Of a stretch of DNA of 40,584 nucleotides, positions 11,201 to 23,178 are shown one piece after another; the first letter of the stretch is position 1; each line of letters starts with the position of its first letter. Under the pieces are notes generated by a model. It was given only the letters and a program-made list of their open reading frames with translations, had not been told where the DNA came from and ran no database searches. This stretch comes from Neelides folsomi (taxonomy: Eukaryota > Arthropoda > Collembola > Neelipleona > Neelidae), in NCBI GenBank assembly GCA_034687125.1, contig JAQGBZ010000491.1, forward strand, positions 1-40,584. The letters run 5' to 3'. The position numbers and the translations under genes are program-made.

Positions 11201-13762
11201 AGCGACGAAATGAATTTCCATTCTAAGAGACCTGGGAGTTTGGACCGAGATAGAGAACCTGATCGCGAGCCTGTAAGGGACCGAGAACGGGACCGGGAGC
11301 CAGTGAGAGATCGAGATCGGGATCGTGAGCCAATCAGAGATCGAGATCGCGACAGGCCAAGAGATCGCGACAGAGATCGGGAGCATGGGAATTATAATTA
11401 TCTTCCAGACTCAAGTTCCAGAAATCCTCATATCCGACCAACTCAAGCATTCGACCGCCCGTCCGGCCCTGGATATAATGACAGACCTCATTTCGACCGT
11501 CCACCACCAACTGGACCGTCACCGCTGCCACCACCTGCTATTGTTGGAGTCCCTGTGGAACCATTTCCACAAGATCGCCAAGAAGCTTGTCTTGTCAAAC
11601 TGAGACAGGATTACTTCATTCAAGATGAAAATGCTCGAGCGACGTTCCCTGTGAAGACAATTGATGAGTGTAAGGCGGAGTGCCTTCGTTCGATGGAAGT
11701 CCTCCGTTTCCCCTGTCGCGTCATGGCCTTCAGGTATAATCCATTTATCTCATTTTCCGAGTGAGGAAGGTCGTCTCATCTTTGATGCGTCGCCAACATG
11801 CAAAGCTAGTGGAGTAAATTACATAGGGATAGATTATTTAACTTTGGGCCACAAGACCTTTGTAATGAAATTATGCAAGGAGTGGAACAACTAGTAATTG
11901 AGTTACATTGGTGAGGAGAATCATCATCATCACATTGTTCTCCTTTCTAATTAAATTAATCTTCTCCCTACTCTCTAATCTTTTTGTTTTCACTCCGCGG
12001 CCCTAAATTGTGCTTAACCTTATTTAAAATCCTTTTCATTTGCCTCCAAAATCATTATTAGTCAATTAAAGGAGGTGATGGACGTGATGAATCAGCATGA
12101 AACTAATTCCAATCTTCCATTAAAGGCTCACGTCAAGCTCTGGTGGAAGTTGCCAGCTAGCGGATCTCATGTTGACGCCAAGGAACTTTGAACCAGCCCG
12201 AGAACGAGATCATGCCGTGGTTTTTGTAAACGAAGGTGATTGCGGAAACAACTTGGGCGGACCCGGACCAAGCAGATTCCCGGATTCCCCGCCGCCTCCA
12301 ACTGGATATCCTGGAGATAGATTTTCAGGAGAAAGATTTTCAGGAGAAAGAGACAGGAATAGATTTCAACCCGGGTTTGACAGCCGCTATTCTGGAGAAA
12401 ACCGCTATCAAAACAATAGATATTTACCAGATCGTCCAGAGCGACCTGATCGACGTTTCCCCCCAGACAGGCCAGATACTCGATACCATGACAGGGAAAG
12501 ACCTCATGACAGGGAGAGATTTCCTCCTGAACATAATCCAGGATATCCAGGCAGATTTCCGTCCTCTAATGAAGGTGACCGTTATCTCCCCGAGAACCCG
12601 TCAAGATATCCACAAGAAAACCGATATTCGGACACCCGATTCGATCGGTTCCGACCTCAAAGTCATGAAAGATTTCCGTCAGTGCCAGCAGATAGGAGAT
12701 TCACATTGGACAGATATCCACCACCTCCAACAACTGTCCATCTCCAGCAAACCCAACCTTCAAATTCCGAGTCGACCGTCGTTCGTAAGGACCATTAACC
12801 CATTATTCTATTTTATTACTTTTTATCACTTGCACTTGATCTCTCCTATTTTTTCACAACACGCCATTTTTAGCAATAATTGATAGAGAACAAATGACTT
12901 CCATGTTTTTCATTTTCTGCTGCATTCAATCCAATTTCATTCTCTTGAATCACTCTGTGGTAAAATCAAGTTAGGGAGCAAAATGAATAATATCTCTTAT
13001 AGAGTGAAGATCTTTTATTGGACAATGGAGGTATTGTTGAGAGCGAGAGATTCCATTGTGTTTCCCTCAATGTCCTCCATGGGCGAGTAATCGCGGAGAT
13101 AAAGTGACGTTTCCTCATGCACAGGGAATACCGTGAACGGGGAGAAGTGCAAGAGTGCGTGCAGGCAGAACAGGGAAGCCGGCTTCTACTATTGTATCAT
13201 TGATGACCAGGGGTCTTGGGATTTCTGCTGCCGCCCTGATCACTTTTGCGGGTTCTCAAGAGGACTCAGCGTACCATGGTAAGTTATCCAACAGCTAGAT
13301 CAAGTTCATGCTTCACACATTTAAAGGATTTAACATTGGAATTAGAATGGTCCAAAGAGCAACTTGACATCTAATTAAAACCATTTTGTCTATAGGTGTT
13401 ATGTCGGAACAGGACCCAGCCAATCAATCTGGCGGTCTTGTAATCACAGACTGCTAACGAAGCCACATACCTCCTACTTGCACGAACGCGAGCCGCCGTC
13501 CATCCACAAGCTCTCCAATGACCAAATTGCGAATCTGACCAAAGACAACGCCCTTCAGCTTCTCGAGAATGTGGACACGATCACGTTGAATACGGGAAGT
13601 AGCAGCACTGAAGAACCCAGCGGCCAACAATCTACTACCAACGTCCATCGACTCATTCCCATCGGCCACCCTGGGACGGCTCATCCGCCACCGGAAACGA
13701 ACAGAAGCGACGTCTTCACCACCGTTGTTGAAGTGAAGAAGTCTCGCTCTGTGAGATCATGA
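8205..13762 (+). CDS. Secreted four-PAN/Apple-domain protein with C-terminal Cys-rich module (905 aa)
   Basis: Exons: 8205-8259, 9930-10586, 10798-10927, 11038-11733, 12126-12784, 13125-13278, 13396-13762. They sum to 2718 nt in frame with matching phases at every junction. Residues 1-18 are a signal peptide (MLSNILFVATLLALAAAP). PAN/Apple domains follow at about 22-102, 137-227, 239-332 and 465-552, each with spaced cysteines such as CKLECVRLKGC and CKAECLRS. Residues 350-398 are an Arg/Asp/Glu tract, and 399-464 and 553-733 are Pro/Arg/Tyr-rich spacers. Residues 741-798 form an 8-Cys module (CKSAC, FYYC, WDFCC, PWCYVG, WRSC) that I cannot assign. No ZP domain or membrane segment is seen, unlike NompA-type proteins. 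A secreted matrix or adhesion role is inferred from domains. Intron 1 is 1.67 kb with no gene recognised in it. Confidence 0.9.
8260..9929 (+). other. Long first intron of the PAN gene
   Basis: GTATGA donor at 8260; acceptor TTTACTTTAG ends at 9929. The contents are AT-rich with scattered TAGGTAT-like words. Open frames inside have no supporting features. Confidence 0.7.
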
Positions 13763-16571
13763 AATTAATAATTGTGGCAATATAATATGTTTGTCTGAGC
13801 GAGGGGGAATGAACGTTTGGAGTAGACAAGACAATACTTGGAAATGAATGTAATTGTATGTCTTATTACGCCAGACTCTTTTGTACAAATCCGTGTTTAC
13901 TGAATATTTAAAATTGTTAAGGAAAGGTAAACGTGTCTCATGTCTCCGTCGGTCTCTTTTTATTAAGAGTGTTTTGTATGCATTTAGTAAAAAATATTAA
14001 TTAGAGATTTGCAACCATTTGTAACTTTGTAACTCGTGTTGAGCGTTTGTAATATAATTTTAAGTGAAGTATACCATATAAACTACATGCAGGGTGATGG
14101 TGGAAGTTGACTCATAAATACATATCTCATATGTCGTTAGTATTAATAAGACTACTTACTAGAAGAGGAGTTTTTAATTATTACATATATTAACCATATA
14201 TTAAAGTAATTACGTGAGAAATGATACTAATTATTAAATGTTATAAGCCTCTCGTTTAGCAATTTATGCGTGAATGCAGAGATTTACCAAAATATGAATT
14301 ACATTAACTTGTAAGCTTTAAACCTTCCTATTATATAAGTAATAGTTAAATGTCTGTAGTTACTTGTGTACATAGTATTGTAAGTAGTTTTTAAGTATAA
14401 TGTAGATCTACACTATGGGTTATAGCGTTTCTTGTAGGATGAGTAATTAATGGGCCTTTTGTAATTGTAATAAATAATGCGTGGAAATAGAATGGAGGAG
14501 GAGAGGCTTTAACTTATTAAAATAATTAAAGTGGTCCGACCTCGAGGTGAGTTATGAGCCAGCTGCTTCTTCGTCCTCTTCGGTCATCGAGCATAAATCG
14601 CAAGGAAACTGAGGTAAGAACTTGCGTTTACCAGCCCTCAGTACAGAAGATGAAAATGAAGAGTCAAAACGTGACTTGCTGCCTCAAATCCCACTGCCGA
14701 GGAGGATTTGATGAATTAATAAGGATGAGTGCGTATTAATTGCCAACAGACAACGAGAGCGTGTAAACGATTATTCACTCTCCTTTTCATTATCCTATAG
14801 GTCGAAATTGAATTTTATAATTAAAGTGATCAGAGAATAATTTGCAAATCTGCTCAATGGCACTAAAGACATGTTTCTTTACAAGTTTTGATCTTCATTA
14901 CCAATAACAATATCATATGAGAACAATTCAATCAATCCTACAGTAAAGGTAGGTTTTCATGCTCTTATAACATAAGTACCAGAGAGCGGTTTGACTTCAC
15001 ATAACTTCTTTTGGATTGACTGATGAACGTTCGCAAAATAAATGATCGTTATTGCATTATATATTCCTATTATCCAACCATTGAATAAAGATCCCATTGA
15101 ATAAAGAAATGAAGATGAGACGAAGGTGAAGGAATGTTATGATCTGTATAGACTCATTAATCCCCATATATCTCTCCATTTAATTCCTTTATAAGTGATA
15201 TAACTCAGGATTCAATTCGATTTGGATGCAAATGAGGGAGAACTGGGGCGGGAGAATAACCACAATGCGATGTTAATCAGGAATCAGTTTCGACAAGATC
15301 AAAGCAATCAACATAATAAGCTCAATTGAATTGGCTTGGGCAAGAATGGGTCCTTTCATGTTTATGGAAAAAGAACTAATAATCGGCCCTCCATTACCAC
15401 TCTACCGACACGAAAGTTGAACTTGAGTGTTTTATTCGCGAGCAGTTGATTAGATTTATGGGAGCCAAAACCCTAACATTATCTCGTCCTTTCTCTCCTC
15501 TTCATCTTACAAGGCTGACAGGGGGATCATTAATAAATTAGGAAATGGTGAGTGTCCCACTTGCGCGTCCAACTCCGATGGCGGAACTCTCGACGACCTT
15601 CCCTCGGATCCATTGCGACGACCCTACAGGAAGTCTGAGAATCCAAGAAGCAACCCAAAACTTTTATCCTTCTTTTAATTACAATTTTTTAGCATTTTTC
15701 TGCCAGAGAACTTCAATCTGGGGACAAATGAATATTCATGAATTCTTGTATTATGCCTTTATAGGTATAAATATTTACACTTTGGCGATATTATATGCGA
15801 GTATTAATTTATGCGAATGAATTTGGAATTTGCATTGTGCTTCACTTGTAATAAGTACAACTACGAGTAGTAATTTGAGATGCAGGAAAAGTGCCGTAAC
15901 TCATGAGCCCGTGACAACGACAACTTATAAATCCTCCTCGGCGGGTGAAAGAAGTGTTAAATAGTCGCGAGTCAAAATTTGCATTGTGGTCATTATGTAT
16001 TATGCATTTTATCATGTTGCATCCCCCCACCATCGTTTCACATCCATCATAAGAAAAAGTCACTCGCACTTACCATACCAGATTCATAAGCATTTTAATA
16101 AAACAATCATATTCGTGATGCGTGTAAGAAGCGTTGTATGAAAATAATTACTTGTTTGGAACATTACTATAAACATGTGTAAGAAGGAACAACAAGAAGA
16201 CACGGGTGTCAACAACTAATTAGAAATGTAGTTAAGCGACATAAATGGAAAGTAGAGATGTCATTCAATTGCTAACAATTGGTGCGAATTATTTTTGGAG
16301 GTGGGCGAGGTCGTCCAGGTCAGGTTCCCTGAAGATGCAAATCGGAGGGAATGGAACTATTGAGGTCAACGGAGAGGGAGAGATTGATTGGGTCATCTGG
16401 ATGATGATGATAGTAATAAAGAAGAGGAGCAAATAAGCCCACCTCTCCTGGCTTCACTTTTCCCTAGTTGAGGGATCAGACCATTCTGACCCATATTTCA
16501 CCTGCACAGAGACCGCGTCGCCCTTATGGATTTCTTAGCCCTTCGCCGCCGACTCATCCTCCTCCTTGGGA
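13763..16571. other. 3' UTR of the PAN gene followed by intergenic DNA
   Basis: The first ~700 bases are the probable 3' UTR. After that no gene is supported. GC-richer patches at about 14530-14740, 15540-15660 and 16290-16560 carry short open frames without domains. The last patch adjoins a cuticle promoter and may be regulatory. Confidence 0.5.
14469..14474 (+). terminator. Polyadenylation signal, PAN gene
   Basis: AATAAA on the plus strand about 700 bases after the stop codon, followed by a GT-containing stretch. It is a plausible end of the transcript. Confidence 0.4.
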
Positions 16572-16611
16572 TATAAAAGCGCCCTCGCCCCAAGCCCACG
16601 CCACTCATTCG
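16572..16611 (+). promoter_or_regulatory. Core promoter of RR cuticle gene 1 (TATA + initiator-like)
   Basis: TATAAAAG at 16572-16579 and TCATTCG at 16605-16611. The distance from TATA start to initiator-like start is 33 bases, identical to the next cuticle gene. The expected transcription start falls in the second motif. Confidence 0.75.
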
Positions 16612-16660
16612 CTCCTCTGTCCAACAAACAATCCCTCAGCTAAAATCCGATCCGGGAAAA

Positions 16661-17409
16661 ATGAAACTCGTGAGTTGAAGATTTTCACTTTCCCTTATCA
16701 TTACCCTATTTTACCCGATATTTGGGAAGAATTCCGATTTGTGTTTGGTATTTTATCAGTGTTGTTTCTGTGTATTTGTTTCAGTTCGTGCTCTTTGCCC
16801 TCGTGGGAGTAAGCTTTGGGCAGCAACGGTCCGGAGATATCCAAATCATTCGGAGTGAAAACAATAACAACGGAGATGGCTCATACAACTATTTGTACGA
16901 AAACACCGATGGGACCTTTGCTGAAGAACGAGGATTCCAAAAACCCGCTGCAATTGCTGGAGATGAACCGATCCAAGTGGCCACTGGATCTTATTCCTAC
17001 TATTCTCCCGAAGGAATCCTCATCCGAGTTTCCTACATTGCCGACGAAAATGTAAAGTTGGGATTGAAAGTGAAAGGTTTTTTAAAATGGTTATTTGCAG
17101 GGATTCCAACCCGTCGGAGATCATCTTCCAACACCGCCACCAATTCCAGAAGCCATTCAAAAGAGTCTCGACCTCATCTACGCCGGAATTGAGAAGAACA
17201 GGAGATCTGGAACTCCTCCCGATGATGGACAATACAGACCATCCCATTCTGGCCAATATCGACCATCTTCCAATTTTGGACATGGACAATCAGGGCAGTT
17301 CGGCCAGACTGGAAATTCTGGTCAATTTGGACAATCCAGCCATGGGCAGCCACAGCCAGGGAACACCGGCGGATCCAGAAACAAGCCAAAATTCAATCAA
17401 AGAGGATAA
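16661..17409 (+). CDS. RR-type cuticle protein (chitin-binding type 4), 194 aa
   Basis: Exons 16661-16669, 16785-17051 and 17101-17409 total 585 nt. The first exon encodes only Met-Lys-Leu, so the intron splits the signal peptide ([17 protein letters not shown]), a hallmark of arthropod cuticle genes. Residues ~30-100 hold the Rebers-Riddiford consensus: [19 protein letters not shown], then [20 protein letters not shown] and FQPVGDHLP. This fold binds chitin fibres in the extracellular cuticle. The C-terminal ~60 residues are a low-complexity Gly/Gln/Ser/Pro tail with repeated GQFGQ and GQYRPS, probably a flexible cross-linking segment. The intron after ADEN is at the same place as in the next plus-strand gene, which suggests the two are paralogues. 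RR-1-like by motif. Confidence 0.95.
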
Positions 17410-17700
17410 AATGTTTCCTTTACTTTCTGTGATGATCTTAATATTAAACTAACTAAAGTACGTTAATTAATAACATTTTTAGGATTTTAGGACGCAACTA
17501 TTATATGTAGACTTTTACTATGTAGATTTTGCAATTTTTTAGAGAATTGCTTATATTTTAAAGTGGTTGGTGGGATTGGTGCAATTATTTTTCTGTGTAA
17601 TGCCTAGCGTTAATACATACATAGTTTATTAGCGAAAGTACCTCCTACGCATTTCTCTTTATAGGCTATCGATACCTTTTGTACTATATTTTATCATATC

Positions 17701-17706
17701 AATAAA
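17701..17706 (+). terminator. Polyadenylation signal, RR cuticle gene 1
   Basis: AATAAA about 290 bases after the stop codon; the first good signal downstream. Confidence 0.5.
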
Positions 17707-20393
17707 AATTCCGTGTATAAATCTTGAAACAATTTAATTTAATAGTTTTATTCAATTCCATCTTTATCGCACTCACTAAATTCTCTTTAATTTTACATCC
17801 TGGAAGGTTTTTGCGGATTTTAATCTACTAACTCCATAATTAGAGAGATCCATGATTAGATGACAAAAAAGAGATCGTGAGAGTAAGGTGGAATGAAATT
17901 GAGGTCTTTTAAACATTTTGCATATTGATGCACCAAATTGCACATTAATTCTCCATATCACGAAAATTGGTGTTATTGCAAATGGCAACCATGAACTTTT
18001 CACACCCCGAGTCACTCCTAGTGTTGTTTGATAAACTCATCTCGAACAGGTATAAAATGTTCTAAGAAATTCAGATTTGGATGGCTAATAAATAACTATT
18101 ATGGTCTATGTTTGAATTGCAAATTGCTCACCCACTGCCACATAATTGAAACTTATTGATAATAATTTTGGCTACAGCACGGAAAGGACCATTTAAGTTA
18201 AGAAGGCAGTCCAATGAATAAATTTATCTCATGTTATGCAAGCAATTCAAGCTCGATTTTTTTCTTATTCAACATAATACCCTTCTCCACCGATAAAATA
18301 ACTCATGCAAAATGGAAAATAATTAATATTAAGCTAAAGGCTAGTCTTATATGTTTTATTTTCGTAATTCAAATAATCATTGATTTTTATGTAATTCAAT
18401 ATTTCATACAAAAATGGCATAATAAGTATTAACCCATCCATTCACTTACCTTCCTCAAATCTAAAAAGATCAAGAAAATAATGAAGTGAACATGGTTGCT
18501 AATTTGGGATCGTAAATAAAGGGCATTTGCATCTTTAATGGGAATCTCCGTGAAAGGGTATTTGAAAAAAGGCATTTGATTTTTGGCCTAAAGTGCCAAT
18601 TACTATGATTGAATCTCTCTCGTCAAAGAAGGTAGACAGCGTCGTTAATAGAATATTATGACTAAATAAATGCGTTTTTTAATATGAGAGTATTCGTGTT
18701 GTCTTCTGATCTTGCACCTTTCTCTTCGGGAGGTTTCTCATAATATGGAATTCATATACTAATAAATCTCTAACATTTAATGTTATCGAATTTTGCGCGG
18801 CCAAAGAGTCTAGGGATTTGCAGAGGTCCTCATTTGCACGTTAATTGCAACCCACGTGGAATATACAATGTCGTCATCACGAATCCGTCTCAAATCTTAA
18901 CAACTAATATATTATCTTTATTGTTCATCTTCTTTACCGAACGTCAATTAATTTTTACATTACATTATGTCTTGTTCTCTAGTTCAAATTGCCCACCAGA
19001 CATGAGAACAACGAATTTATTTCAATAGATGGAAAAAGAAATGTAGGACGAGGATTCTTCCTCAAAAGTCATTCTTTACATTCCCTTTCAATTTCTCCAT
19101 AGCTTATAATTTCTTTAAAAAACAATAAGTGCATGAATATGTAATATTAGTTACATATTCAGTATTATTAAAACATTAGTAAATTCGCATCAGATGAGTT
19201 TCTTGCAATTTTGGCAATAACCTCCGACCTTAAACTTTTTCTGTTAATGACCAGTTTGCAAATTTATTCTTATGCTTATGTGATGAAAATAATGAAATGA
19301 TGAATGAAGATTGAAGAAAATGAAATGTCATTTTTCATAAATCCCTTCATTCGTCATTGTCTTCACCATTCCACTTCCTCGGATCATCTTTATATTTCTG
19401 GCACTAATCTCTTTACCTGTCTGAACAAAGGTCAAAAGATGGTTTCTGTTTTTTTCTAGCAATTAAGTATCTTAATATATTACTTATTTTCAAAGAATTA
19501 TCTTTCGCGCTCATTGCCAAAAATCTGCAGTATAACCATTTTCATATGCTAATTAAAACACGTCTTAATTTCGAGTGTAATTGTAATTAGATAAATAAAC
19601 ATTATATAATATATTAAAGTTTTTACATATTATGTAATCGCTGTTTTTGCATGAATATAACAAATAAATCAATTCATTAAGTCATTTTCTTACTTAATAT
19701 TTACAATAAGTAAAGTCAAAACAAACACGCATCAATTTACTTAATCATTCTTCTGTGTATGAGTAAAGTTCTAGAAGCATTATTTTAACTACATCTTACT
19801 ATATGTACAAAAATATTTTCCAATAAAATTAATGAAGATTGTATTTATAAATTGCTATCTTACGGATAGTAAATTGTAAATTATGCACTTTAATATTCTT
19901 GCATCAAAATTCTCAAAATCAGAAATATCCTAATTGTATACTGTAGAACATGAAATACTGACAATAAATAATAACATGTATGTAATACATGAGGAAACTT
20001 CAATTCGCTGACCAAAGTGCACAACAATAAATAAAAAAAGTACCAAACTATCCTCATTATTCAAATTGAAATTGGAGTGAAAGGCGCTGAGATGGGATCT
20101 CCAATTAATTTTTTCCCAATTGACCAGAGTTATGATAAAAGATGAACCAGCGACGTTCTATTTCTTCGAGGTAGTAAGGTGAAGTGAGCGAATATAAAAA
20201 TAATCCATTCTTCGTCGGATGAGGCGAGTCGTGTGATTGGGAACCTCCTTTATGTAATAATTATTATTCTTCATCCTTGAACAATCGATTCGAAGAAGAG
20301 CAGAAGAAAAAGGGATGAGGGGGTTGAGTCCCCAACACTTGGACTCTAAATTTCTGAACAGGGTCATACGCCCGCTTCCTTTCACCCTGCACA
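17707..20393. other. Intergenic AT-rich DNA between two cuticle genes
   Basis: No exon, RNA gene or strong repeat is visible. Short frames at 18214-18432 and 18780-19028 are AT-driven. The last ~300 bases are moderately GC-richer and lead into a TATA promoter. Confidence 0.6.
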
Positions 20394-20433
20394 TATAAAA
20401 GCAAACGCTCTTCCCTCAACTTCTCATCATTCG
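20394..20433 (+). promoter_or_regulatory. Core promoter of RR cuticle gene 2
   Basis: TATAAAAG at 20394-20401 and TCATTCG at 20427-20433, again 33 bases apart. The ATG at 20470 has a good context (GCCACC before ATG). Confidence 0.75.
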
Positions 20434-20469
20434 TCAATCTCCCTTGTCACATTCGCAAATCTCGCCACC

Positions 20470-21469
20470 ATGAAATCCGTAAGTTTACATTTATTTATAA
20501 AACTCTACAGGAAGACTTGTCTTCTTAAAAGCATGCTATGTATAAATTAAATAAATTGATTAATTTAAACAAATTACATTATTTGAAAGATTTAAATATA
20601 AAATAATTTAATTTTGTCATTAGATCATACTTTTGACCTTCGTTGTTGGAGCTATTGTCGCAGCACCACAGAGCCGACAAGATTTGGATCGTCAAATTCA
20701 AACCGTCAGGAGCGAACATGATTCAGGAAATGGTGACGGAAACTACAAATTCAAGTAAGTTTGAAACGAATCTTAAATGGTGGTTTCAGTCTTTCACTTA
20801 ATCCATAATGTTCCATCCATGAATTCACTATAATAATAAAATCATTGTAATTGTGAATTAACTAAACTTGTTCAATCTCTACAATAAATATGCACTGTAT
20901 AAAGAATATTAATTGAGTAATCTTTATTTCAGTTATGAATTGACTGATGGAACAGTGAGAGAGGAAACCGGAGAATTGAGAAACTTGGGACCTGATGTCA
21001 ATGCTCAAACTGTCACAGGGGTATTAGGACTAAAATCTTGATTTGGTTGAAAAAATGCATTATTTACCATTGTAATTTATAATTAGAATTATTGATGATT
21101 ATATTATTTCTATTTGCATTTTAGACAATCAGTTGGACTTCTCCAGAAGGACAGGTATATAATCAATTCTAATAATATATAATAAAATAATAACTATCCA
21201 AATAATTGCCAGCAATCAAATATTTGAAGGAGAGTCTCTTTTTTGCCCATGCACTCCTTATATTATATTGTGTACAATAGAAATGATCATAAACTGAACG
21301 AACATGTTTATTTAAATGAGGGAATGTTTGTAATTTTTTAGCTCATACAACTTCGTTATGTGGCAGATGAGAATGTAAGCGTAAAGAACAACAAAAAATG
21401 AAGATGTACTTATTGGTTTTAATGTTTGTGCAGGGATACCGACCGGTTGGAGATCATCTTCCCAAGTAA
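20470..21469 (+). CDS. RR-type cuticle protein, 108 aa as read; likely C-terminal frameshift
   Basis: Exons 20470-20478, 20624-20754, 20933-21020, 21125-21154, 21342-21374 and 21434-21469 total 327 nt. The first exon is Met-Lys-Ser. The signal peptide continues IILLTFVVGAIVAAPQ. The RR domain reads GNGDGNYKFNYELTDGTVRE, then TISWTSPEGQ, LIQLRYVADEN and GYRPVGDHLP. Two mini-exons of 30 and 33 nt split the domain, where the upstream paralogue has one exon. The frame stops at TAA (21467) right after GDHLPK. Another frame stays open from there to 21583 with plausible residues (ALIAKNWKQEYNILEKIV). One extra C in the CCC run at 21461-21463 would join them, so an indel (real or assembly) is possible. 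If the stop is real, the protein is simply short. Confidence 0.9.
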
Positions 21470-21583
21470 ACGCTTTGATCGCCAAGAACTGGAAACAAGA
21501 ATATAATATTTTGGAAAAGATCGTAAAAGGGGAAGGTCAAGTTTCACACTCTTCTTTAAAGTTTCCTGATGGACAATTCGTCT

Positions 21584-23178
21584 AAGTCACTGCGTTCTCG
21601 CACTCGCTAATTAATGATAATTACACACAAAATGTTATTTTTATTCAATTCTTGTTTTATGTCTTTCTCGTTCACCTTCCGTCCTTTAATCCCCTTTCTG
21701 TTAATCAAACTCAAAATTTTCCCCTTTGACTCAAAAAAGCGAATAAATTAATACAAATTAATTGTGGAGGCATTACTGATATATCCTGATTTATTTATTT
21801 TCAAGATTACCTTTGCCATCATGTACATAGGATACATACCTATACCTATGCCCATTGTTTGTTTTATTCCTAGTTATTATCAAGATGTAACAGTAGAATC
21901 AATTACCAATTAATTATTATTGAAAAAAGTAATGTAATTCAGAAGGATTGAGAATCCAATTATTTTCGCTAGACCTTTTCAGCTCCTCATCTCTTCACAC
22001 ATAATTAATATAATTTTAATTACCTTTAAGATCTCTCAATCTTTCAGCATTAATGAATTGAAGGAGAAGGAACGAACTTGTACCAAAATAAATACAAATG
22101 GTAAATACATACAAATGAAGCCTTTATAAAATGAACAGATTCGTATTTGTTATTGTTTTGTGTTGTGAAACAAACCATATTTATTAACAATTCACATTCA
22201 TCCTACTCTATTATAACTTAGGTACTTAATGTTAGAAGAGACGCTTAAAATGGGTATTGATAAAAATGTACTACTTAAGTTAAACATAAAAGTACATTTA
22301 TAATTATTATTTGGTCACTTAATAAATCCTGAATGAAATTTCTGAATAAGAAATTATCCCAATTCAATATTCAACGAATTTATTTAGTGACCAAATATTT
22401 TGGTAAATATTCATTTATTACATATTATTTATATTTTTATACCAACTTCAATTTATGACATTAAGCGTTACAAAGTTACAATACACAATTTTCTTTGATT
22501 TACAAATATTGAACAAATACTGACATTTAAAAATTGCAAATACATATAGTGTATAATACCGGTATAGTATACGCAGTTCATTATTGAGAGTAATAACAAA
22601 AAATCCAATAGAAAATTGAGTTAAGCCTCTAAATATCTATAAAAAATATATGCATACAATTAGAAAACACAAAGTTCATGATTATTTTTGAAATTTTTCA
22701 TATTAGAAATATATTTTTTAAGTGTCAACTCAATATAAATAAATAGTAGATACATAATACATACCTGTAATGTATATTTATTATATGTTTATTTATTTAA
22801 TTTGCGGTTCTTTATTAAGATAATTAATCTTAATTGTGAACAATACGTGATTAAAGAAGATATTATGTAATAATTGTTTATTTATATAAAAAAAATATTA
22901 CTAATATTAATGTAGGATAAGTACCTGTTACTTTCCATAACCCAGAAATGTATAGATGCATACGTAATTAATACCTTTGTTAAATACAACAATGAAATGT
23001 GAACAAATAATTTTTAGAAAGGTAAATAATATAAATAAGAGATGAAATATATACGAGAAGAGTTAGTTAAGTATATTGTAGTTTTATAAGATAATAAGAC
23101 CACCATTACCTTTTCTGACATTGAGAGATTTGAAGTGAATTGGAGAGGTTACGATATTAAAATAATACTTAATTGAAG
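21584..23178. other. 3' flank and AT-rich intergenic DNA
   Basis: Very AT-rich and without a supported gene. It contains the hairpin at 22309-22397 and scattered TACCTATA words near 21830. Confidence 0.6.
22309..22397. repeat. Small inverted repeat / hairpin
   Basis: ATTTGGTCACTTAATAAAT is followed about 50 bases later by its near-perfect inverse ATTTATTTAGTGACCAAAT (18 of 19 pairs). The intervening DNA also has weak pairing. It may be a very short foldback element. Confidence 0.5.

Noticed and set aside
12236..12883. 215-codon plus-strand frame overlapping PAN exon 5
   Set aside because: Out of frame with the supported exon; the Pro/Arg-rich composition leaves alternative frames open.
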